Assembly (NCBI GenBank): GCA_018649625.1
Contig: JABIHN010000016.1
Coordinates: 32,351 to 96,350, forward strand
Reading direction: 5' to 3'
Source: Fidelibacterota bacterium
GTDB taxonomy: Bacteria > Fidelibacterota > Marinisomatia > Marinisomatales > UBA1611
Length of the DNA: 64,000 nucleotides
This document shows positions 28,801 to 43,047 of the stretch, one piece after another. The notes under the pieces were generated by a model. The model saw only the letters and a list, made by a program, of their open reading frames with translations, had not been told where the DNA came from and did not search any database. Each line of letters opens with the position of its first letter. Position 1 is the stretch's first letter. A program made the translations under genes and the position numbers.

Positions 28801-31751
28801 AATATTTTTTCACCAGTCTTATATTGACCATTAGTTTACTTCATGCCACTGGTGCCTGGATGATGAGTGGTAGATCACATCCTGAACTTAAATGGCACAC
28901 CATGGAAACAGATCATTTTGATATTCATTACCACGAAAGCATTCGTGAAATTGCAGTACAGGGCGCATCCATAGCAGAACAAGTTCGCCCAATGCTTATG
29001 AAGCAAATGGGGCTAGATACGCTTCCTCGTCTCGATATTGTATTTACATCAGAAGATGAAATATTGAATGGTTTTGCAATGCCAAGTAATCATACTGTGA
29101 TTTGGGTTGATCAAAATGATGCCGCTCTTTGGGTTGGTGATGAAAAATGGCTTCGAACCGTTTTAGCCCATGAACTCCAACATTTAGTTTATTTTAATAC
29201 AATTAAGACGTGGTTACCAGACCCGATGAATAGTATGGTAGCAGGAGTTCCTGGTTGGATTGTGGAAGGGATTGCTGAATACTATACTGAAAAATGGCGA
29301 CCTTTTCGTTATGACATTTCTCATAAAGGCCATGTTATAAAAAACACAGTACATAAAATTCAAGATCCTCATAATGATGGGTTTTCTAAAAGTCTTTATC
29401 TAGCAGATCGCTTTGGAGATTCAACAATTGTTAAAATTTTAAGTCATAGAAATAAAGCCGGATTATTAGACTTTAAGGAATCATTTAAAAAGCACACAGG
29501 CATAAAACTGAAACAATTCAATGAAGATTGGCGTCGCCACATGAATACGTTTTTTTTTGGTCAACGAGCTCAGAAAGAGCGAGTTGAAGATGTGGGGAAA
29601 GTTCATAAGCTTCCATTGAAACGAATGGCCGCTTTTGATTATTTTACTGATACGTTACGGGTGGCAATGATTGGTCAATTATCAAAAGGTCAAGGTGATT
29701 TATCTTTAGTGGTTGCAACGCGAGATACAGCCAAAGAAAGAAAAGAACGGAAAGGGCGGATTAAAAAAGCTGAAAAAAAAGGTAAGAAGCCTAAAAAGGT
29801 TAAACCCAAATGGAAGATTAAGGAATATGATCATGGTGTATTCGGTGAACTAATTCAAAACCTAGATGTATCTCCAGATGGAAAATCCATTGTATATCCA
29901 AAATATCGTTATGGTAAAAATCAATCCATTCTCTTTGATATTTGGAAATTGGATATAGACTCCAATAAAAAAACAATACTCACATCATCTATGCGAGCCA
30001 ATCATCCTAAGTTTTCTCCTGATGGAAATAAGATTGTTTTTGTAGCCCATGAAAATTCTACGACCCAACTTTATACCATGAACTCTGATGGAACCGATAT
30101 AACGTCCTTAACGATGAATGAAGGTGATACTCAGGTCATTACGCCTATGTGGAGCCCAAATGGAAAATCGATCGCATTCGCACAATCCGACCCTGACGGT
30201 TTGATGGATTTGCATATTATTGATTTAAAAAATGGGCGAGTGAAGCAAATAATAGAAAGCAATGAAGGAGATTATTCTCCAATTTGGCATCCTGATGGCG
30301 AAAATATATCCTATACTGGGCTTTATGATTATACACCTAATCTTTTTACCTATAATATTAAAACAGGTGAAACCATCCAAAACACAGATATTGGAGATAT
30401 AATCGTAGGATCACATTGGAATTACGAATCATCATCTATCACTGCTATGACTTTAAAGACTGTCGATTCATCTAGAGTGGTTGATATTGATCCATCCAGA
30501 ATTGCTAATAAAGTTGATCTAAAAATGAACCCGGCATTTTCTTCATGGCGAACCAAGGCTCCAGATAATCCTTTGGAAAATATTAACCCTAAATTAGATG
30601 TAACAATCAATCAAGAAATACCTTACAAGTTTTATAAACATATTTCCCATTTAGGAACATTAGTATTGCCCGATGATGAGAGTCTTTTTTTAAATACAGC
30701 TTTTACAGACGGGATGGGGCGCCATTTAATTACCGGACTTTACTATACTGATTTTGATTCAGTCCATGCTTCAATGTTTCAATATTTAAATAATACAGGA
30801 TTTCCCTTGGGTGGTTCGTGGGGAATAAATTATTACAAAGATTTCTTTTTTACATTTCAATTTTATAATCGTAATCAAATACCACTCCTAGAGTTATTTA
30901 ATGGTGCATCTCTATGGTGGAAAATGCCTTATAACTTTGGAAAGTCTAGAAATGCGAATCATTCCATTGGTTTTGCATTGGGCTTAATGGATAGAATCGC
31001 GACAGATTTTACTGATTCTTTAGATGTATTCCTTCTTCCTGAAAGCGGAAAGGAAGGGAAAATATCCTTAAATTATTCTTTCAAAAATCAAAGAAATCAT
31101 AAACGAAATATGTTCGCTCCAAATCAAGGATTTGGCTTGAGCATAAATCATGATATTGTAACAACAGTGATTTGGGGTAATAAGGATTACAATAAAACTA
31201 ATTTAGATATATTTACGAATCAGAAGACGGGCCCATTATCATTTTATATTAGAGGTCGGTATGAAAAATTAACAGGGAAACCATTTTCACAAGATCAATT
31301 GGGAATCTTTGATATTCCAAACTATTATATTGCAGGTTCATTTACACCTGGAAGAGAATACATGAGTCCACGAGGGTTCTCAGGAGCTAGAAAGGGTGAT
31401 CAAGCATTTATGGGAACCGTTGAACTTAGAGCGCCCGTAGCACCCATTGATGTTGTGGATTTATTGAAAATTTTTCAATTGGGATATCCGACTATTGCAC
31501 TGATTTCTGATTTTGGAAATGCCTGGGATGAAGGTGATAATAAACAGAAAATGATTTTTACAACGGGTGCGGAATTCAGATTTGCATTATCATTGGCAAA
31601 ATCACCTTTATTTATTTTTAGTTTTGGGTGGGCTCAGACACCAGTTGAGTGGGGAGACGATTGGAAAAAATATGTTAATTTGAAAAAAGATGAAAAAGTT
31701 GATTTTGGTCCTCACCCGTATTTCCAAATGACGCTCATTAATCCATTTTAG
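28797..31751 (+). CDS. Secreted HExxH peptidase-like domain + TolB-type beta-propeller + C-terminal outer-membrane barrel
   Basis: HELQH with downstream EGIAEYYTE; MRANHPKFSPDGNKIVFVAHENSTTQLYTMNSDGTDI propeller repeats; C-terminal barrel-like GREYMSPRGFSGARKGDQAFMGTVELRAP...LINPF ending in F. Confidence 0.8.
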   Translation: MKYFFTSLILTISLLHATGAWMMSGRSHPELKWHTMETDHFDIHYHESIREIAVQGASIAEQVRPMLMKQMGLDTLPRLDIVFTSEDEILNGFAMPSNHTVIWVDQNDAALWVGDEKWLRTVLAHELQHLVYFNTIKTWLPDPMNSMVAGVPGWIVEGIAEYYTEKWRPFRYDISHKGHVIKNTVHKIQDPHNDGFSKSLYLADRFGDSTIVKILSHRNKAGLLDFKESFKKHTGIKLKQFNEDWRRHMNTFFFGQRAQKERVEDVGKVHKLPLKRMAAFDYFTDTLRVAMIGQLSKGQGDLSLVVATRDTAKERKERKGRIKKAEKKGKKPKKVKPKWKIKEYDHGVFGELIQNLDVSPDGKSIVYPKYRYGKNQSILFDIWKLDIDSNKKTILTSSMRANHPKFSPDGNKIVFVAHENSTTQLYTMNSDGTDITSLTMNEGDTQVITPMWSPNGKSIAFAQSDPDGLMDLHIIDLKNGRVKQIIESNEGDYSPIWHPDGENISYTGLYDYTPNLFTYNIKTGETIQNTDIGDIIVGSHWNYESSSITAMTLKTVDSSRVVDIDPSRIANKVDLKMNPAFSSWRTKAPDNPLENINPKLDVTINQEIPYKFYKHISHLGTLVLPDDESLFLNTAFTDGMGRHLITGLYYTDFDSVHASMFQYLNNTGFPLGGSWGINYYKDFFFTFQFYNRNQIPLLELFNGASLWWKMPYNFGKSRNANHSIGFALGLMDRIATDFTDSLDVFLLPESGKEGKISLNYSFKNQRNHKRNMFAPNQGFGLSINHDIVTTVIWGNKDYNKTNLDIFTNQKTGPLSFYIRGRYEKLTGKPFSQDQLGIFDIPNYYIAGSFTPGREYMSPRGFSGARKGDQAFMGTVELRAPVAPIDVVDLLKIFQLGYPTIALISDFGNAWDEGDNKQKMIFTTGAEFRFALSLAKSPLFIFSFGWAQTPVEWGDDWKKYVNLKKDEKVDFGPHPYFQMTLINPF

Positions 31752-31759
31752 GAAAAGAA

Positions 31760-32140
31760 ATGAAAAATACAATTACGTGGTTTGAGATCAATGTGGCTAA
31801 TCTTAAAAGAAGTATTAAATTTTATAATCATGTTTTAGAAACAGAAATTAGAATTATGAACATGGACGATTTTCCCGCCATGGGTGTTTTCCCTGATGAA
31901 GGTGTAAATGGTGCTTTAGTAGAAGAAGAAGGATATGAAGCTCCCGAGCACAGTGGCGTTATGCTCTATTTTGATGGTAGTACCGGGATTGATTCTTATT
32001 TAAAACGAGTGGAAGAAGCTGGTGGGTTTATTATGGTTCCTAGAACAATTGTTACGGAAGACATTGGATTTTGGGGAGCATTTGAAGATTTAGATGGGAA
32101 TGTATTGGCCTTTTTTGAACCACCTCTTATAAGCAAATAA
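31760..32140 (+). CDS. VOC (glyoxalase/bleomycin-resistance) family protein
   Basis: TITWFEINVANLKRSIKFYNHVL...GFWGAFEDLDGNVLAFFE. Confidence 0.9.
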   Translation: MKNTITWFEINVANLKRSIKFYNHVLETEIRIMNMDDFPAMGVFPDEGVNGALVEEEGYEAPEHSGVMLYFDGSTGIDSYLKRVEEAGGFIMVPRTIVTEDIGFWGAFEDLDGNVLAFFEPPLISK

Positions 32141-32154
32141 AGTGAAAAGGTGAA

Positions 32155-33228
32155 TTAAAATTCTTTACCCAGTCTTTGGTATTCTAGCAGGGGTTGGCTT
32201 TCAAAATTTTGGATCCGTTTTTCAATTTTACCACAAACATCGTCCCTTACGCACTTGCTTGCTACTTTGATCGCATTGGATATTGCCTTTCCGTTGGAGC
32301 GTCCATGTGCAAGAATCACCATTTTTTCAAATCCTAATAGTGGTGCACCGCCATATTCTGCATAATCCGTTATTTCTTTTAATAACGTTAATCCTTTTCT
32401 TAAAAAGAATAGTCCAAGCTTCCATCCTATTTTAGCGCGCCAGGCCATTTTTGTTAGTTGGCCTAAACTTTTGGCTGCTCCTTCAAGTGTTTTTATGACG
32501 ATGTTTCCTACGAATCCCTCGGTCACCACAACATCCACAATTCCGCGTAAAATATCCTTTCCTTCAACGTTTCCTGAAAAATTTAAATGAGATGTATTTT
32601 TTAATAATTGGTATGTGGTTTTCATTTTTTCACCACCTTTTGTGGCTTCCTCTCCTATATTGAGTAAAGCAACTGAAGGATTTTCAACTCCCCTAACATT
32701 TTCTACATAGGCAGCACCCATGATGGCAAATTGAACCAGCTCTTCCGCTTCACATTTTACACTTGCCCCTACATCTAGCATTAAAGCAAGATGGTCGTCA
32801 TTTTTAAATTCGTTTAATGTAGGGTAAACCGTTGCAATGGCCGTACGTCTGATGCCTTGAATTCTGGTAAGGAATTTTGCTGCAGCCAATACGACTGCGC
32901 CTGTACTGCCAGCCGATACCAAAGCGTCGGCTTTTCCTTCATGCACTAATTGAGCGGCGACCAGGATGGATGCTCCGGGCTTTTTTTCGAGGGATTCTCT
33001 TGGAGATTCATCCATTCCAATGAATTCCGGTGCATGAATTATTTCTAACGAACCATTTGGATACGATTTTTTTTCAAGCGCTTTCTTTAATTCTATTTGA
33101 TCTCCTACTAACAAAATACGGACTGGGTTAGAATTAGCGGCGATGATGGCGCCTTTTACATTGGGCTCTAAACCTTGGTCTCCTCCCATGGCATCCAATG
33201 CTATTGTTATTTTTGAATTGATTAACAT
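32155..33228 (-). CDS. plsX: Phosphate acyltransferase PlsX
   Basis: IALDAMGGDQG, VSAGSTGAVVLAA, MLDVGA, DVVVTEGFVGNIVIKT, YAEYGGAPLLG. Confidence 0.97.
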   Translation of the reverse strand: MLINSKITIALDAMGGDQGLEPNVKGAIIAANSNPVRILLVGDQIELKKALEKKSYPNGSLEIIHAPEFIGMDESPRESLEKKPGASILVAAQLVHEGKADALVSAGSTGAVVLAAAKFLTRIQGIRRTAIATVYPTLNEFKNDDHLALMLDVGASVKCEAEELVQFAIMGAAYVENVRGVENPSVALLNIGEEATKGGEKMKTTYQLLKNTSHLNFSGNVEGKDILRGIVDVVVTEGFVGNIVIKTLEGAAKSLGQLTKMAWRAKIGWKLGLFFLRKGLTLLKEITDYAEYGGAPLLGFEKMVILAHGRSNGKAISNAIKVASKCVRDDVCGKIEKRIQNFESQPLLEYQRLGKEF

Positions 33229-33246
33229 ATTACCTGACTATTGGAC

Positions 33247-34713
33247 TTAAAACCAATAATGCCTTAAAGAGATAGAAAAGAATAATCCAGTTGCATCGAT
33301 GGTCGGTGCCTCTTCAATCCAAATTGCTGGTTCTTGTTTTGTTTTATCGTTTCCATTATCATCTTGTTCACCCGTTTTAACTGTATGTGTCCATTTAGAT
33401 TTATTATTTAGAAAAACGTTATTGAATGAAAAAATGAGATCTTGGTGTTTCCCAATTTGTATTCCAACGTTCAATCCAATACTGGGTAAAATAGAACCGG
33501 AAGTAACCAAATTATCATCATCGTCAATTCTAGATACAATTATAAAAGGTATTTCCAATGATGAGTAAAATGAAGTTCCAAATCCGGATAGTAAGTTGAA
33601 ATTAAATGATGGGCCGATTCCACCGTAAAAATCCATATCGTGTCTTGAATCAGAAATAAGGCCTATTGATCCATTGAGACTTCCGGAAAAAGTATTAAAA
33701 GTATTAAATAAATATTTCCCGGTTAAATCATATCGATTTTCTTCGCTGTATGAAAAACTTAAATCAACAATAATTGGATTGGTTAACATTTCATAAGCTT
33801 TATGACCTTCTTTTACCTTGTGCCATTTTCGAATGATTTTAGCCTTACTAGCATCGAGACCCACTTCAGTAATACGAGCAAGTCCTCGGGTTTTTCCGGG
33901 TAAATTTATTGTTTTTCCTTTATAGGTTTTTTGTCTATCTTTTGAAGAAATTTCAAAATAATCTCCAATTTGTAACCCCAGATTTTCTCCAGAAAAAATT
34001 GAAATATAAGCGCCATTAACTTCAATGATTTCACTGGTAATTGTATATAGCTCTTTTAATTTTAGTCTCATTTGATACTCAATAAATGAGAGCGCCCTTT
34101 CTAAAGAAGCATCATGATTTCCGCCTATATAAACAGCATTTAGATTAAAGGAATTTTTAGTGACACCTGTTTCTACATTCACTAACCGGACATTGGCTTT
34201 AAGTATAGTTCTAATATTATTTTCTAATTCTAATTGCCTTTTTTCTTTTTGACTACTTGTATTATCTAGTGCAACTGTAACGGTTTTTTTTACGACCCAT
34301 GAAAATAAAGTTTCATCTTTATCATCTTTATCATCTTTATCGTCCTTTTCTTTGGGAACACCTTTTTGACCAAAGTGAACAATATCGACAATTAAAGCTT
34401 CTTCAGCAGAAGCCAGTTCGCCCAATTCTCCAATTTGATTATCGCTCACCATTCCAGATAATTGAAACTTTTGTTCTTCAAGGAGTTGATCAATAAGATT
34501 TCTATCAATCACTTCAAATCGCCCTACGGCACTCGCTTGTTCAGAAAGGATAGAAAGGACTTTGTCGGTAATTTCTTCATATTTACCAGTTGAAGCAGGT
34601 AGAATCATTAGAGCTTTCTTTTCAAGCGTTAAGTCATCATCTAATTTTTGGGCTGAGGGTAAAGCGATAATAAATATGAAGAATAAAAATTTATATTTCA
34701 TTATAAATCCCAC
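33247..34713 (-). CDS. CsgG/LpoB-like secreted protein with C-terminal barrel-like region
   Basis: MILPASTGKYEEITDKVLSILSEQASAVGRFEVIDRNLIDQLLEEQKFQLSGMVSDNQIGELGELASAEEALI pattern. C-terminal part unassigned. Confidence 0.6.
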   Translation of the reverse strand: MGFIMKYKFLFFIFIIALPSAQKLDDDLTLEKKALMILPASTGKYEEITDKVLSILSEQASAVGRFEVIDRNLIDQLLEEQKFQLSGMVSDNQIGELGELASAEEALIVDIVHFGQKGVPKEKDDKDDKDDKDETLFSWVVKKTVTVALDNTSSQKEKRQLELENNIRTILKANVRLVNVETGVTKNSFNLNAVYIGGNHDASLERALSFIEYQMRLKLKELYTITSEIIEVNGAYISIFSGENLGLQIGDYFEISSKDRQKTYKGKTINLPGKTRGLARITEVGLDASKAKIIRKWHKVKEGHKAYEMLTNPIIVDLSFSYSEENRYDLTGKYLFNTFNTFSGSLNGSIGLISDSRHDMDFYGGIGPSFNFNLLSGFGTSFYSSLEIPFIIVSRIDDDDNLVTSGSILPSIGLNVGIQIGKHQDLIFSFNNVFLNNKSKWTHTVKTGEQDDNGNDKTKQEPAIWIEEAPTIDATGLFFSISLRHYWF

Positions 34714-35417
34714 TCTAAGGGTTGATTATAAGCAAGAGTAAAAAACACAGAAGCTGTCTCATCGGTATAAGACTCACCGGTAGATAAGTCTTGGGTAAGT
34801 CCGAAAATAACAGCTATTTTATTTTGAATTGCCAGTTGAATTTCTCCAACCAATTGCATTCTAGAAAAATCTATATTATTAACCAATTTGCTCACTTGAT
34901 GAAAATAATTAATTTCAATTTTTGTTTTGAATCGAGTGAAATCTCGATCCGAAGTAAATCCGGTTTTAGCATAGGATGTTTTTTGTACTGAGTTTAGATA
35001 GTCAGAATTATCAAAAGCAAATCCCATTTCTAATGTCATATTCCCTGTGTCTGAATTTTGGAATAGCCATCCAAAACCTTGATTGAAATGGTATCGTAAA
35101 TTTACATCAATGAATGTATTTTTTTCATAGATGAGAGTATTAAATGTATATAATCTTTCAATTGACATGAAACGTCTACTTGTTTTTTGTCGAATTTTAA
35201 TTTCCTGATTTTGATCAAAAAAGTGGCCATAAAAACGAAAATCATGGAATGTATACGAAGTGGTTCTTTTTAGTCGAGCATAGCTTGCAAGCCCTACAGA
35301 GTTAGAGCTTGCTCGAACAATTCCTAAACGGGAATACTGCCTCCACCCTATATTTTCTGATTCAGAATCGTGGGCAAGAATCACTGAAAAAAAAATAATG
35401 GGAATAAAGTATTTCAT
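34701..35417 (-). CDS. Hypothetical secreted (probable outer-membrane) protein
   Basis: Signal peptide, aromatic-rich alternating strands, coupled to neighbours. Confidence 0.5.
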   Translation of the reverse strand: MKYFIPIIFFSVILAHDSESENIGWRQYSRLGIVRASSNSVGLASYARLKRTTSYTFHDFRFYGHFFDQNQEIKIRQKTSRRFMSIERLYTFNTLIYEKNTFIDVNLRYHFNQGFGWLFQNSDTGNMTLEMGFAFDNSDYLNSVQKTSYAKTGFTSDRDFTRFKTKIEINYFHQVSKLVNNIDFSRMQLVGEIQLAIQNKIAVIFGLTQDLSTGESYTDETASVFFTLAYNQPLEWDL

Positions 35418-36178
35418 TATTCTTTAATCTTTTTCCCGCTTTGCATAAGTAGAATGGCGGTGGTGGTGAAAAGTGCTGTCAAAAAGATTGCCATCCAAAA
35501 ACTAGTGCTAATTGAGGAGTTACTAATACCTAGAATGGTATAACGAATACCGTTAATCATATAATAAATAGGATTGATGTAACTTAATTTTTGTGCCCAT
35601 TCTGGTAACATATTAATAGAATAAAAAATGCCACCAAGAAAGCTTAATGGGGTTAAGAAAAAATTCTGCATCATGGCTAGCTGATCCCAGCTTTCCGCAA
35701 GTTGACCTAATAAAAGTCCCATACTCGCAAATGCCCAAGAAACTAAAAAGATGAATCCAATTGTTCCCATTACATTCATTACAGGCAATCCAATTAAAAG
35801 AACACCAAGTAATAAGACTAAAACTCCATTGACAACTCCTCGAACTGTTCCACCAATAATGTATGCGAGTGCAATCTCTGCTCCAGATAATGGTGCTGTT
35901 AATAAATCAGGTAATTGTTGAAGGAGTTTCATTTGAAGCATGGATGATGCTGTATTGGATGTTGCATTGGTTAGGGTATTCATCATGATGAGTCCAGGCA
36001 AAATGAATAAGGTATAAGGGACACCCTGTATATCAGAAATACGTTGTTCTAGAGTAAAACCAAAAACAGTTATATACAATCCAGATGAAATTAGTCCAGG
36101 TAAAACTGTTTGTCTATATACAGAAAAAAAACGTCCCACTTCCCGCTGAATTAAAGTACTGAGACCAATCCAATTCAT
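35417..36178 (-). CDS. ABC-2 type transporter permease
   Basis: Multi-TM; LFILPGLIMMNTLTNATSNTASSMLQMKL, PLSFLGGIFYSINMLPEWAQKLSYINPIYYMINGIRYTILG. Start MNWIGL chosen. Confidence 0.9.
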   Translation of the reverse strand: MNWIGLSTLIQREVGRFFSVYRQTVLPGLISSGLYITVFGFTLEQRISDIQGVPYTLFILPGLIMMNTLTNATSNTASSMLQMKLLQQLPDLLTAPLSGAEIALAYIIGGTVRGVVNGVLVLLLGVLLIGLPVMNVMGTIGFIFLVSWAFASMGLLLGQLAESWDQLAMMQNFFLTPLSFLGGIFYSINMLPEWAQKLSYINPIYYMINGIRYTILGISNSSISTSFWMAIFLTALFTTTAILLMQSGKKIKE

Positions 36179-37101
36179 TCGTTTATCCCTTTTCCGGTCA
36201 AATTCAAGAAGACATCTTCCAAGGAAGATACATTGCATTCTATACTTTGAATCTGTACATCTGTTTTAGATAATTGTTGAATTATTTGAGGCATTGCTGA
36301 GTCGGGATTTTTTACAGAAAAATGATATCTGTTTTCTTCACGAGTATATGTGAATTCTGAAAGATATGATTCATCGGCATTTTCAATTTTCCCTAGTTGT
36401 ACAGTAATTCCTGCTTTGCCAAGTTCATCTGTCAGATTTTTTGGGGATCCTTCTTTTAATATTTTACCTTTATTAATAATGGCAACATTTTCACAGAGCA
36501 TTTCTGCTTCTTCAATATAATGAGTTGTAAGTAAGATGGTTTTTCCCCCGGAATGCATATCTCTAAGATAGTCCCAGAGGTCTCGTCGAAGTTCTACATC
36601 TACACCGGCAGTTGGTTCATCTAAAATAATTATTTCAGGATCATGAACTAAAGCCTTTGCTAATTGAAATCGGCGTTTCATTCCTCCGGATAGTTGACGC
36701 AATCGAGACTCACGTTTTTCAGATAAACCTAATCGCTCGAGTAAATCATTAATTTTTGGTTTGGCTTCTGCTGGTTTGAGTCCATAATAACCAGCTTGGA
36801 AAAAAAGCAGTTTTTCAATAGGGAAAAACCAATCTACTGAAAGTTCTTGTGCGGCAATCCCAATTTTAGAACGAGTGAATCTGTAGTTTTTTACGGTATC
36901 TTTTCCAAAGACATTTGTAGTACCATTGTCTCGAAAAACGAGCCCGGTGAGGATATTAATTAATGTTGTTTTTCCAGCGCCATTTGGACCAAGTAATCCA
37001 AAAAACTCTCCTTTTTGAATCGTGATATCCACGCCACGAAGCGCCTGAACATCCCCATAGGACTTAGTTAATCCTGAAACTTCAATGGCGGGAATTGACA
37101 T
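36175..37101 (-). CDS. ABC-2 type transporter ATP-binding protein
   Basis: GLLGPNGAGKTTLINILTG, LSGGMKRRFQLAKALVHDPEIIILDEPTAGVD. Confidence 0.95.
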   Translation of the reverse strand: MSIPAIEVSGLTKSYGDVQALRGVDITIQKGEFFGLLGPNGAGKTTLINILTGLVFRDNGTTNVFGKDTVKNYRFTRSKIGIAAQELSVDWFFPIEKLLFFQAGYYGLKPAEAKPKINDLLERLGLSEKRESRLRQLSGGMKRRFQLAKALVHDPEIIILDEPTAGVDVELRRDLWDYLRDMHSGGKTILLTTHYIEEAEMLCENVAIINKGKILKEGSPKNLTDELGKAGITVQLGKIENADESYLSEFTYTREENRYHFSVKNPDSAMPQIIQQLSKTDVQIQSIECNVSSLEDVFLNLTGKGINE

Positions 37102-37106
37102 GGGGT

Positions 37107-37430
37107 TTATTCGAAGCCAATATGGTGTTCGAATGGGCTCGGGAAATCAAAGCCGTCTGCACCAGGAAAATGGGCAATAGAAACTATAAAACCCCAAGGG
37201 ATCATGATAGATGCTTCTACTTTTTTTGTTTTAGCTTTTCCTTTACCTGTGACATTTGGAACTGAAAATTTAGGATGACTAATCCACATTCCAAATTCGT
37301 CATATCCGTTGACCTGTACGAATAATTTATCTTCGTCAATGCCGATTTTTTTTAAGGGTTCGTGGTTATCCAGGACAATTAATATTAAATCCCCAACCAC
37401 ATCTTCTATTTTCATCATGTCTTTTCTCAT
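37107..37430 (-). CDS. Hypothetical protein
   Basis: 107-aa ORF in operon context; no family recognised. Possible internal start MMKIEDV. Confidence 0.5.
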   Translation of the reverse strand: MRKDMMKIEDVVGDLILIVLDNHEPLKKIGIDEDKLFVQVNGYDEFGMWISHPKFSVPNVTGKGKAKTKKVEASIMIPWGFIVSIAHFPGADGFDFPSPFEHHIGFE

Positions 37431-37433
37431 ACG

Positions 37434-41084
<3,651 letters not shown>

Positions 41085-41135
41085 AGCTTACCTAACTTGT
41101 TGATAATTACTAATAAAAATGATTTAAGCATTTTT

Positions 41136-41618
41136 TTATTCATCCAGTTTCAAGCATTCAAACCAAGGCTCGCTATTTAGATCAGAAATAAATAAATCTC
41201 GGTTATCTTTTTCGTCAATTTTTTCGGCACTTGATTTTGCTTTTAAAAAATACTCATTTAATTTTATTGAATTTCCGGCTGCTCCATATGCTCGAGCAAG
41301 AGCCTCGTAGGCATAAGCCAGATCAAACCCCTCGAGTTTTAAAGACTCTGTAAGATTCCAACACTTTTTTGCATGGGACAAAGCATTTTCACTTTTGCCT
41401 AATACGGAATAAACGTGAGAAATCATCCATTCACCGCGTTGTTGATTTAAAGGCTGAAATTCGGAAGACCGCTCCCAGTGATATAAAGATGCTTTTGCAA
41501 AAGCAATCATACGGTTATCATCTTGGGGTTCTCTTTTTTTGTTTTCCAATAGGGTCCACGTTTGTTGATTGAGCTCTACTCCTAAATAATGATGTAGTTT
41601 CTTCATTGATCTCTCCAT
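41136..41618 (-). CDS. Hypothetical TPR-like protein
   Basis: WMISHVYSVLGKSENALSHAKKCWNLTES...AYAYEALARAYGAAGNSIKLNEYFLKA helical-pair pattern. Confidence 0.55.
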   Translation of the reverse strand: MERSMKKLHHYLGVELNQQTWTLLENKKREPQDDNRMIAFAKASLYHWERSSEFQPLNQQRGEWMISHVYSVLGKSENALSHAKKCWNLTESLKLEGFDLAYAYEALARAYGAAGNSIKLNEYFLKAKSSAEKIDEKDNRDLFISDLNSEPWFECLKLDE

Positions 41619-42038
41619 TTAATTTCCTCCAATTGTAAGACAGTTTTTTCGCCACTTGTCTTCTTTAATATTTCCTCGGACAAAAAAATCTTTTGAACAT
41701 TCAATTTCTGTTTTTGCAATAGTAGGGTACGCATTTTCTCCAAAATGCATGACGAGTATAGAATGGGTAAAAATAGTTTTTGAAATATTAGTAAATCGAC
41801 TTACCGCATTAAAACTAAACAATAATGCATCATTTACATCTTCAATTGTTGATTCAATTTCTAATTGAAAAGTCATTTCTCCGCGATTCAAATAAAACCG
41901 TTGTCCAATTAGTGTAGGAGCATTTTCGGTTGAAAGGAAATAATTCTTTAGCATGCCAGAAATTTGAGCATCATCATATTTGGGTGTATTCGAAAATAAT
42001 ATTTGTAAAAAAATAAATGGTATAAGCTGTTTTATCAT
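41619..42038 (-). CDS. Hypothetical secreted protein
   Basis: Signal peptide, packed against neighbours. Confidence 0.5.
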   Translation of the reverse strand: MIKQLIPFIFLQILFSNTPKYDDAQISGMLKNYFLSTENAPTLIGQRFYLNRGEMTFQLEIESTIEDVNDALLFSFNAVSRFTNISKTIFTHSILVMHFGENAYPTIAKTEIECSKDFFVRGNIKEDKWRKNCLTIGGN

Positions 42039-42043
42039 TGCAA

Positions 42044-43009
42044 TTAATTTTTTCTCTTTATAAGAATTCCTATAAAAACAAGGGTAAGTAATCCGATAGA
42101 AATTAAGGTTTTTTGAAACCGATCTGTAGTATAGATCACGGATTTTCCATTCAATTTAAATGAATCTGACAGAAGAGAATCTATACCGAAATTCCAAATT
42201 AAAGTATCAGCAATGATTTCAACAGCGTTGGTAAAAATGGGTTTTCCTGGCATAATGACTTTTAGAATAAATGTATCATCATTTAAATCCAAAGTTGATT
42301 GAAGAATTTTTTCATGGTACAACATTGCAGATGCCAATTCCGATGGAAAATTTGGTTCAACATCAAATGGCTTTAATAATTTTGTTAAATATGCGACACG
42401 ATTATTTTGAATTAATTTTAAATCTTTCATTGTTGTCACTCGAGCAAATGAATTTCGTAAATGATTTACAAATCTTTGATTTCGTACTTTTTGTTTTTGG
42501 GATAATGAATGTGATGAAATATCATTCAACCCTTTTTGCATTAATACTGTAAGTGCTTCGGGGAGCCAATACAGAGAATCTGTCTTTTCATTTTTTATTG
42601 CGTCATATAATTTTGGAAATTCATTTTTAATTTTTCGTCCACCAAGGGAAAGTGAAAATTCATATTCTGTTTTATACCAAGATTTATTTGTTGACCTAGT
42701 AAATGAATAACCAAGTGGAAGTTTATCCTTCTTGAAAAATAAAATGGATGAATCTTTAAGGATACCTTCTGTAGACATGACCCAATTTTTTTCATTATCA
42801 ATCTCAATGACCTTTGTTGATGTTACCCATTGAGATAATGCCTGAGGATGTAAAAAATCCTGATTATAGATATCGATTGAATCGCCTTTGCTATTAAACA
42901 TAAAATATGTTTGTCCATTTGGTTGAAGATGAATGAATATTCGATTTTCAACACATGAAGTCAAAATAAGGACTAGCAGGAAAAAAAGAATCTTAAAGTG
43001 GTGTCTCAT
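42044..43009 (-). CDS. Hypothetical lipoprotein with C-terminal TM helix
   Basis: Lipobox-like LILTSC; C-terminal SIGLLTLVFIGILIKRKN. Confidence 0.6.
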   Translation of the reverse strand: MRHHFKILFFLLVLILTSCVENRIFIHLQPNGQTYFMFNSKGDSIDIYNQDFLHPQALSQWVTSTKVIEIDNEKNWVMSTEGILKDSSILFFKKDKLPLGYSFTRSTNKSWYKTEYEFSLSLGGRKIKNEFPKLYDAIKNEKTDSLYWLPEALTVLMQKGLNDISSHSLSQKQKVRNQRFVNHLRNSFARVTTMKDLKLIQNNRVAYLTKLLKPFDVEPNFPSELASAMLYHEKILQSTLDLNDDTFILKVIMPGKPIFTNAVEIIADTLIWNFGIDSLLSDSFKLNGKSVIYTTDRFQKTLISIGLLTLVFIGILIKRKN

Positions 43010-43047
43010 GAAACTGAAATTACATATATATTTTATCTTATGGGGAG

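Noticed and set aside
41115-41137. AAAAATG-ATTTAAG-CATTTTTTT hairpin between hypothetical genes
   Set aside because: Seven A/T-dominated pairs; expected by chance in AT-rich intergenic DNA.
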